Below are positions 57,001-60,686 of a DNA stretch of 60,686 nt, piece after piece. Each line of letters starts with the position of its first letter. Position 1 is the stretch's first letter. The notes under the pieces are model-generated. The model was not told where the DNA came from, did no database searches, and saw only the letters and a list, made by a program, of their open reading frames with translations. Source of the DNA: Arcticibacter eurypsychrophilus (GTDB lineage Bacteria > Bacteroidota > Bacteroidia > Sphingobacteriales > Sphingobacteriaceae); contig NZ_MDFN01000032.1 in NCBI RefSeq assembly GCF_001730525.1, positions 1-60,686 on the forward strand, read 5' to 3'. The translations under genes were made by a program, and so were the position numbers.

Positions 57001-60000
57001 AGGGCTTATGCTACAAATAGTGTGGGCACGGTATACAGTCCGCTTGTCACTAGCTTTAAGATCTGCCCTCCCGAATTTACTATTATTCATACAGCTGGTC
57101 TGAACGGTGCACCAGAGACCAAAACAGTGACCTACCATTCAGTGAGCACTAATATTTCAGGATCTGCTGCCTGCTGGCTTACCCAAAATTTAGGGGCCGA
57201 TCAAGAAGCAATAGCAGTGGATGATGCAAATGATGCAGCTATGGGTTGGTATTGGCAATTCAATAAGGCTCAGGGTTATAAACATGATGGTACCACGCGT
57301 ACCCCATCAAATGTTTGGACAGCTTGGATCACCAGTATCAGTGAAAACACAGGTTGGGCAGTAGCGAGTGATCCATGTAACTTACTCCTTTCAGGTGGCT
57401 GGCGTATCCCAACTTATACAGAATGGAATAATGCAGATATTCCACCACAAAACTGGACTACAGCCAGTGATGCGTACGCCTCAGTGCTCAAAGTTCACAT
57501 GGCAGGCTATCTTGCAGCCGCAACTGGAGTGTTAACTACTCGTGGTACAATAGCCAACTACTGGACTAATAATTACTATAATGCAGGATTAGCCTATTCC
57601 TTTTCCGCGGGCATAAGCAGTAGTAATACGGCCGTTCCGGATAAGGCAAATGCCTTCTCGTTGCGCTGTATCCGTGATGCGATTGTGATAGGCAAACCTT
57701 ACGTAAGCAATGTCACAGTGCCGACCACATCGATGACCGCTACTACAGCTGAAGGAACTGCAACTGTGTCGCTTGATGGTGGAGCAATGGTTTCTGCTCG
57801 TGGCTTGTGCTGGAATACAACAGGTTCTCCAACTATTGCGGATAGTCCAATTTCGTCTGGAACTGGTGTAGGTGAGTTTACCGTAACCCTTAGCGGGTTA
57901 GCAGAAGGGCTGACCTATTATGTACGTGCTTATGCCACTAACACTACCGGAACCACATACAGTCCGGACGTGACCAGTTTCAAAATTTGTCCACCGGCAT
58001 TTACTGTGATCCATACCGCCGGACTAAATGGCGCTCCGGTTACCAAAACGGTAACCTACCATTCTGTAAGTACCAATATATCCGGTACTGCCGCCTGCTG
58101 GCTAACCCAAAACTTGGGTGCCGACCGTCAGGCACTATCTGTGGACGATAATACAGAAGCATCTGCAGGCTGGTACTGGCAGTTCAACCGTGTACAGGGA
58201 TATAAAAATGACGGCACAACACGTACCCCGTCGAATGCCTGGACCGCCTGGACCACGAGTATCAGTGAAAATATCAACTGGACCACAAGTGATCCATGTA
58301 CCCTGTTACTTTCAGGGGGCTGGCGTATCCCGACTCAAACAGAGTGGTCCAACGCTGATGCTGTTCCACAAAACTGGGGAACAGCTACCGATGCTTACGC
58401 ATCAGTACTGAAACTGCACCCTGCTGGTTATATGGCTTATGATACAAGTATACTCACCAATCCGGGTACTAGTGGCTCTTACTGGGGTAGTATTCAGTAT
58501 TCAGCTGGTAATGGTTATGCATATAATTTGGGCAGTAGCAGCAGTATTATAGCTCCTAATAAAGCTCAGGGATCAAACCTGCGTTGTATTCGTGATGCAA
58601 TAGTAATAAGCAGACCTTTTGTTAGTAACGTAACGGTGCCAACCTCAACCATGACAGCAAATACAGCTGAAGGAACGGCTACGGTAACTGTCGATGGCGG
58701 AGCCGCAGTAACCAGCAGAGGCCTGTGCTGGAACACGACTGGAAATCCAATTATTGAAGATAATACTCTTTCTGCTGATACCGGTACTGGGACATTTACT
58801 TCTACGCTTGCTGGCTTAAAAGAAGGCATTACCTATTATGTACGGGCTTATGCCACCAATAGTGTAGGTACCGTATACAGTCCTGATATCACCACATTTA
58901 AACTTTGTCCACCAACCTTTACGGTCATTCATACTGCAGGACTAAATGGTGCACCAGAGACCAAAACAGTGACCTACCATTCGGTAAGCACCAATATCTC
59001 CGGATCAGCAGCCTGCTGGCTTACCCAGAATCTGGGAGCTGATCAGGAAGCAGTATCAGCATCAGACGTAAGTGAAGCATCTGCCGGTTGGTACTGGCAG
59101 TTTAATCGTGCACAGGGATATAAACCGGTAGGCACAAGTTATATACCGGATAATGCCTGGACCGATTGGAACACCAGTATCAGTGAGAACACCGGTTGGG
59201 CAGTCGCGAGTGATCCATGTACCCTGCTGTTATCAACCGGATGGCGTATCCCAACATATACTGAGTGGAACAATGCAGATGCTCCACCACAAAATTGGGG
59301 TTCTGCTGCTGATGCGTACGCCTCAGTGCTCAAACTTCATTTAGCTGGAATACTTTTAAGTACCGATGGATCATTAAGTAGCCGTGGAACAAGTGGAAGC
59401 TACTGGAGCAGTTCATATTACAATGCAGGTCTGGCTTATGCTCTCGATCTCAATGGTGGTAGTGGGATGGGTGTTCCAAATAAGGTTTTTGGCTTTCCAC
59501 TTCGTTGTATCCGCGATGCAGTGACAATAGTAAAACCTAACGTGAGCAATGTCTTGGTACCAACTATTACAATGACTGCCACGACAGCCAAAGGAACAGC
59601 TACAGTGACTCCAGATGGAGGTGCACCAGTAACAGCACGCGGATTATGCTGGAATACTACAGGTTCTCCAACCATTATTAATAATTTAGTTCCAGCTGGT
59701 GCAGGTGTGGGCGAGTTTACAGCTACCCTTAGCGGGTTAGCAGAAGGGCTGACCTATTATGTACGGGCTTATGCCACTAACACTGCCGGAACCACATACA
59801 GTCCGGACGTGACCAGTTTCAAAATTTGTCCACCGGCATTTACTGTGATCCATACCGCCGGACTGAATGGCGCCCCTGTTACCAAAACGGTAACCTACCA
59901 TTCTGTAAGTACCAATATATCCGGTACTGCCGCCTGCTGGCTAACCCAAAACCTGGGTGCCGACCGTCAGGCAACATCTGTGGATGATAATACAGAAACA

Positions 60001-60686
60001 TCCGCAGGCTGGTACTGGCAATTCAACCGCTTACAGGGGTACAAACATAATGGTACAACACGTACCCCGTCGAATGCCTGGACCGCCTGGACCACGAGTA
60101 TCAGTGAAAATATCAACTGGACCACAAGTGATCCATGTACCCTGTTACTTTCGGGAGGCTGGCGTATCCCGACTCAAACAGAGTGGTCCAACGCTGATGC
60201 TATTCCACAGAACTGGGCAACGGCTACCGATGCTTATAACTCCGTGCTAAAATTACATCCCGCAGGTTATATGGCTTACGATACAGGAGTGTTAACTAAC
60301 CGTGGTACTAGTGGTTCTTACTGGGCCAGCATCCAGTATGTTGCAGGAAATGGTTATGCACTTAACCTGGGTAGCAGCAGTAGTGTGGTTGCACCTAATA
60401 AAGCTCAGGGATCAAACCTGCGCTGTATTCGTGATGCGATAGTAATAGGAAGACCTTCTGTTAGTAACGTAACGGTGCCAACTTCAACCATGACGGCAAA
60501 TACAGCTGAAGGAACTGCAACAGTATCCCTGGATGGCGGAGCAGCAGTAACCAGTAGGGGATTCTGTTGGAACACAACTGGAAATCCGATAATTGAAGAT
60601 AATACAATAGCATCAGGCACTGGTACTGGTATCTTTATTTCTACACTACCTGGCTTAAAACAAGGTATTACCTATTATGTACGGGC
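48031..60686 (+). CDS. Giant FnIII/FISUMP-repeat surface protein, truncated by window end
   Basis: A frame opens after TAA 48001-48003 and stays open to the last base: 4218 full codons from TTG 48031, with no stop in view. I chose TTG because MKRLIHILKIVFLLLLAGTG...VSGQ is a clean signal peptide; the next in-frame ATG is at 48184. Residues about 30-190 contain Y-S-T/F-I-N-T ... Y-S-G/Y-N-G-x-x-W modules like those of the two preceding proteins. Residues about 200-2709 are about 25 FnIII-like repeats (R-G-I-C-W-S ... Y-Y-V-R-A-Y-A-T-N-S-x-G-T-A-Y-G). From residue about 2710 FISUMP-like domains (GWRIPTSTEW ... SLRCIRD) alternate with FnIII-like domains. The mature protein exceeds 420 kDa. It is probably a surface adhesin; the C-terminal anchor or secretion signal lies outside. 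Confidence 0.85.
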   Translation, partial: MKRLIHILKIVFLLLLAGTGNVSGQAYFRIISGIPHLPIIDPASVTSPETGMIVFSSVAKTPLIYTGTAWESFCTANISSSTVEDYFVVKEGIPYIPVNNNYPAGTPDAGSIYYSTVNSSMMIYSGSIWAKLAEIGSGSLNESPGFSTGFGLKTCKLPVLSVDPDPATDGLTAGAFFINTLTKSLRFYNGASWQDISCGATLTTLNLTDIKITTATSGGNVSSTGGSTITALGICWSLSANPVVSLSTKTIQLPSGDGLGSFSSEMTGLSLNTTYHVRAYAITAAGVSYGEDKSFVTDYYPPTIITSEATEILSTTAISGGSITFSGGADITARGIRWGTDPDPKNNASAIVTHDGSGVGPYTSTLTGLMELTTYYIQAYAVNSRGTYYGNIVQFTSPPAVAPLLSSSDIYISNITDISALGEGLILNNGGSVITERGISWSTDHINIQYAISASQVDIGKFTAQLTGLSSGTTYFVRAYATNKAGTAYSTETSFITASYVTLITTNPSSITGTSAISGGMISNTGQAQITSRGICWSTETEPTTTLSTKTTQAVTGAGTGSFSSNITGLTPGVKYYVRAYAINSHGTAYGDEYVFTTLDLPGLTTTVPSSLMDNTAIGGGNIFNDGGSSITYRGVCWSKEENPLIGDSHTNNGTGSGPFTSNITGLESNTVYHIRAYATNSTGTAYGADLTFSIATELPTVITSDITAITNISAIAGGNITGNGGASITSRGIRLSTLPDPAADLNARIVNKGSGDGSFTSNLTGLLGNTVYYIQAFAVNSYGTGYGSVKQFTTLQATAPVLSSTLPVIYGINNNTALSTVSILNNGGALVTECGIRWSVDGLTFEHAVSPNTTGIDIGTFICNIKSLTPGTTYYAQTYAVNSVGTTYSEQVIFATTSYTSLATLITSSATNITGIAAISGGHISDNGDALISSRGVIWSTTQENLTTLLTSKTIELVDGDGVGTYVSTIINLSPATLYYVVAYAINAHGTAYGNVISLVTPGYPTLTTTTISSLTGGSVTSGGNITFDGGAFITNRGICWSTTPVPLITDSHTSDGTGSGNFISDISGLTGSTKYYIRAFAINSAGTVYGNEISFNTAPAGLPVLITSPASDIGGTTAISGGTIPSDGGALVTKRGICWSTSTGPINTGTHIDSGDGKGEFSVNLTGLIPGTKYFIRAYAINSVGIVYGNEITFSTFTTPTITTAAISAIKNISATSGGSITSDGGTKVTSSGICWNTTGSPVITSSKTTSGTGTGSFIHFLSGLLGNTKYYVRAYATNNAGTAYGNELSFTTLAAEIPVLTTASVRSGINGTTGLSGGTVSSNGGAVINVTGVCWGINAGFNPSTESVGKTIQSAAVSFSSTLTGLIPGTTYYVRAYATNSAGTGYGANEVNFTTFTTPSITTSVPEVSSITRNSAICGGSILNNGGTQITSSGICWSSTTTNPTLNDEYTSTGTKGIGSFLQTITGLLGSTTYNVRAYATNSAGTAYGDVVIITTLPPAPATLTTKAPVSMSSSTAVSGGNITDDGGGMVSTRGVYWSSTANFNTEDATTSKTAQTGYYKGNFEATMTGLTPGTIYYVRAYVINNAGISYGNEVSFVMPSLPVISTTIVSSISSNTAITGGNITSNGGSVVTVRGIVWSTFANFVPDMISGHVISNGYGNGTFNSSISGLQGNTNYYVRAYATNVVGTQFGNQLSFITDPSGLATLVTSAASSITGTTAVSGGYISASGGAPVGTRGVVWGTMKNFDPETAVNKTAQTGTGNGSFTSTLTGLSEGVTYYIRAYAINSTGTSYGNELSFTSLAIPSLTTILPITSSSGTTASSGGIIISDGGAWITNQGVCWSTSTNPTSGLYTHTSSDASTGTGFTSKLVGLTPSTLYYIRAYAVNGLGTAYGNELTFTTPAALATLTTSIVSITSESTAESGGEITNDGGSPVTARGVKWNIDPNFNPDTETTSKTIDGTDIGSFTSSITGLTNSVRYYVRAYATTSVGTAYGNQVDLVIFPTSPILTTKDITAILGTTAKSGGDISRDGGAPIISRGIVWDINHNPTISLDTKTVDNTSASIGSFTGNMMSLLKNTQYYVRAYATNKIGTAYGLEISFLTATLPTLTATTAATEIAATHALSGGIITDDGRSVITTRGLCWSMTSNPTISDLKTVDVTSSGIGIINGSITGLKPNTLYYIRAYATNAVGTAYGSEVSFTTVAVLFPALTTNTVTSITSSAVNCGGLITDDGGMPVTGRGICWITNSSVLPTTALSTTTYNSVGGIGNFTNAITGLTPATTYYVRAFAINSLGTAYGNLQTFTTMPAVPSVSMVAVTNVTMSSAEASATVTDNGGAALTDRGLYWNTTGILLTSVDKSISNGYTGTTVSGILAALTQSTKYYVWAYAASSAGTGYSIKPTVFSSLSLASLTTTKPTLITRTTARTGGNIISTGGATITDRGVCWSTSAPPTISHIRVSSGPGIVGSFTTDLSSLMEGTKYYIRAYAVSNMGVDYGNLDSISTLTTATVTTTPATLVASATATSGGNITNDGGVSVTARGVCWSITIPPIVDQPGTSKTTNGTGIGSFTSALTGLSPVTTYYVRAYATSAQGTSYGNLEVFTTLPVPPIVTNLMVATLTNTTASGSATVTSDGGAEVTSRGICWNTTGNPVTTDHLFEGGAGIGDFVGELTDLLEGYTYYARAYATNSGGTGYSPLVTTFKICPSFTVTHIAGLNGAPVTKTVTYGSVGTNISGTIACWITQNLGADHEAVSADDPSEASAGWYWQFNRSQGYSYEGSTYTPSNAWTAWITGISENINWTAGDPCALLLSAGWRIPTSTEWSNADGAPQNWATAVDTYASVLKLHPAGYMTYDAGLLTNRGTSGYYWSSIQYNAGNGYALNLGTASSVNYPNKAAAMSLRCIRDVVVATKPAVSNVTVPTSTMTASTAEGTATVTPDGGSMVTAKGLCWNTTGTPTIEDNPISGGSGIGVFTSPLTGLKEGVTYYVRAYATNSVGTVYSPLVTSFKICPPEFTIIHTAGLNGAPETKTVTYHSVSTNISGSAACWLTQNLGADQEAIAVDDANDAAMGWYWQFNKAQGYKHDGTTRTPSNVWTAWITSISENTGWAVASDPCNLLLSGGWRIPTYTEWNNADIPPQNWTTASDAYASVLKVHMAGYLAAATGVLTTRGTIANYWTNNYYNAGLAYSFSAGISSSNTAVPDKANAFSLRCIRDAIVIGKPYVSNVTVPTTSMTATTAEGTATVSLDGGAMVSARGLCWNTTGSPTIADSPISSGTGVGEFTVTLSGLAEGLTYYVRAYATNTTGTTYSPDVTSFKICPPAFTVIHTAGLNGAPVTKTVTYHSVSTNISGTAACWLTQNLGADRQALSVDDNTEASAGWYWQFNRVQGYKNDGTTRTPSNAWTAWTTSISENINWTTSDPCTLLLSGGWRIPTQTEWSNADAVPQNWGTATDAYASVLKLHPAGYMAYDTSILTNPGTSGSYWGSIQYSAGNGYAYNLGSSSSIIAPNKAQGSNLRCIRDAIVISRPFVSNVTVPTSTMTANTAEGTATVTVDGGAAVTSRGLCWNTTGNPIIEDNTLSADTGTGTFTSTLAGLKEGITYYVRAYATNSVGTVYSPDITTFKLCPPTFTVIHTAGLNGAPETKTVTYHSVSTNISGSAACWLTQNLGADQEAVSASDVSEASAGWYWQFNRAQGYKPVGTSYIPDNAWTDWNTSISENTGWAVASDPCTLLLSTGWRIPTYTEWNNADAPPQNWGSAADAYASVLKLHLAGILLSTDGSLSSRGTSGSYWSSSYYNAGLAYALDLNGGSGMGVPNKVFGFPLRCIRDAVTIVKPNVSNVLVPTITMTATTAKGTATVTPDGGAPVTARGLCWNTTGSPTIINNLVPAGAGVGEFTATLSGLAEGLTYYVRAYATNTAGTTYSPDVTSFKICPPAFTVIHTAGLNGAPVTKTVTYHSVSTNISGTAACWLTQNLGADRQATSVDDNTETSAGWYWQFNRLQGYKHNGTTRTPSNAWTAWTTSISENINWTTSDPCTLLLSGGWRIPTQTEWSNADAIPQNWATATDAYNSVLKLHPAGYMAYDTGVLTNRGTSGSYWASIQYVAGNGYALNLGSSSSVVAPNKAQGSNLRCIRDAIVIGRPSVSNVTVPTSTMTANTAEGTATVSLDGGAAVTSRGFCWNTTGNPIIEDNTIASGTGTGIFISTLPGLKQGITYYVR
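48640..56157 (+). repeat. Array of about 25 FnIII-like coding repeats, period about 300 bp
   Basis: The motif R-G-x-x-W or a close variant recurs about every 300 bp from 48727 to 55962, each time followed by G-x-F-x-S-x-(L/I)-T-G-L and Y-Y-(V/I)-R-A-Y-A. Variants are R-G-I-R-W, C-G-I-R-W and S-G-I-C-W. Units are well diverged in DNA, so this array is older than the downstream one. Confidence 0.88.
56158..60686 (+). repeat. Five FISUMP-FnIII coding units, period about 920 bp
   Basis: Units start at the Phe codon of the I/L-C-P-x-x-F motif: 56158, 57076, 58000, 58918 and 59839 (the last truncated), with periods of 918, 924, 918 and 921 bp. Each unit has a FISUMP-like domain of about 200 residues (A-C-W-L-T-Q-N-L-G-A-D, W-Y-W-Q-F-N, GWRIPT, LRCIRD) and one FnIII-like domain. 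The FISUMP family (TIGR02145, related to DUF1566) is expected to have a C-type-lectin-like fold. Confidence 0.88.
57961..60259 (+). repeat. Two-unit super-repeat, near-identical DNA 1839 bp apart
   Basis: The stretch from 57961 recurs from 59800 with only scattered differences over about 300-450 bp (for example the whole segment coding for S-P-D-V-T-S-F-K-I-C-P-P-A-F and the FISUMP start). The offset of 1839 bp equals two units (613 codons), so a pair of units was duplicated together recently. Units 2 and 4 also share long identical stretches. Confidence 0.8.

Noticed and set aside
58118-58411. Plus-strand open frames of about 97 codons at 58118 and 59957
   Set aside because: They are alternate-frame readings of the same FISUMP unit in two near-identical copies; the main frame is the conserved one.
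48640-60686. Regular repeats that might suggest a CRISPR array or satellite DNA
   Set aside because: The periods are about 300 and 920 bp, all multiples of three within one open frame, and the repeats encode recognisable protein domains.
48031-60686. Possible frameshift or pseudogene in the last 12.6 kb, because no ATG-started frame is obvious
   Set aside because: Translating line by line in one frame gives continuous FnIII/FISUMP sequence with no stop at any point inspected; the start is a TTG and the stop lies outside the window.

Overview
The window comes from a Bacteroidota chromosome, most likely a Sphingobacteriaceae member close to Pedobacter. This rests on a type B C-terminal domain protein beside a PorP/SprF-like protein (type IX secretion), Bacteroidota-style promoter elements (TTG about 19 bp before TAnnTTTG) ahead of tRNA-Asp, a split ThrE-type exporter, a pdhA-pdhC pair, and AT-rich coding sequence. 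Assignment below phylum is inference.

Positions 1-20.8 kb are mostly ordinary. They hold a three-gene RND efflux operon (137-5385), a tandem class II aldolase-like protein, a short alpha-glucan phosphorylase-like protein, a two-gene threonine/serine exporter (minus strand) and a U32 (TrhP-like)/ferredoxin/YhbP-like cluster. On the minus strand follow pyruvate dehydrogenase E1-alpha and E2, then a sensor kinase with a prolyl oligopeptidase. Plus-strand LpxH-like, prfA and tRNA-Asp genes come next, and a MASE3-type histidine kinase (20776-22632, minus) closes the section.

From 22.8 kb to the right edge every gene is on the plus strand and every sizeable product carries a signal peptide: this is a cell-surface island. 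The first block (22834-29377) encodes two paralogous small pilin-like proteins, a PapD-like periplasmic chaperone, a three-repeat pilin-like/adhesin protein and a large beta-barrel protein with usher-like layout. I read it as a chaperone-usher-like fibre system in a Bacteroidota, a phylum where such systems are poorly described. Hairpins after each pilin gene could set subunit stoichiometry.

The second block (29600-39253) holds a 57-residue membrane peptide, a 2790-residue PKD/Ig-repeat protein with a type B type-IX-secretion C-terminal domain, and a PorP/SprF-like partner. The third block (39295-60686) holds three large repetitive proteins: an 1852-residue tail-fibre-like protein, a 1030-residue tail-fibre-like protein ending in an S74 self-cleaving chaperone domain, and a reading frame of at least 4218 residues that starts at a TTG codon and runs off the window. 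That frame has about 25 fibronectin-III-like repeats of about 300 bp, then alternating FISUMP-like (lectin-fold-like) and FnIII-like units of about 920 bp, some almost identical at DNA level. All three share a short Y-N-T ... Y-N-G-x-x-W module. Similar GGGGAAT/TTCCC half-site pairs lie upstream of three transcription units of the island and hint at common control.
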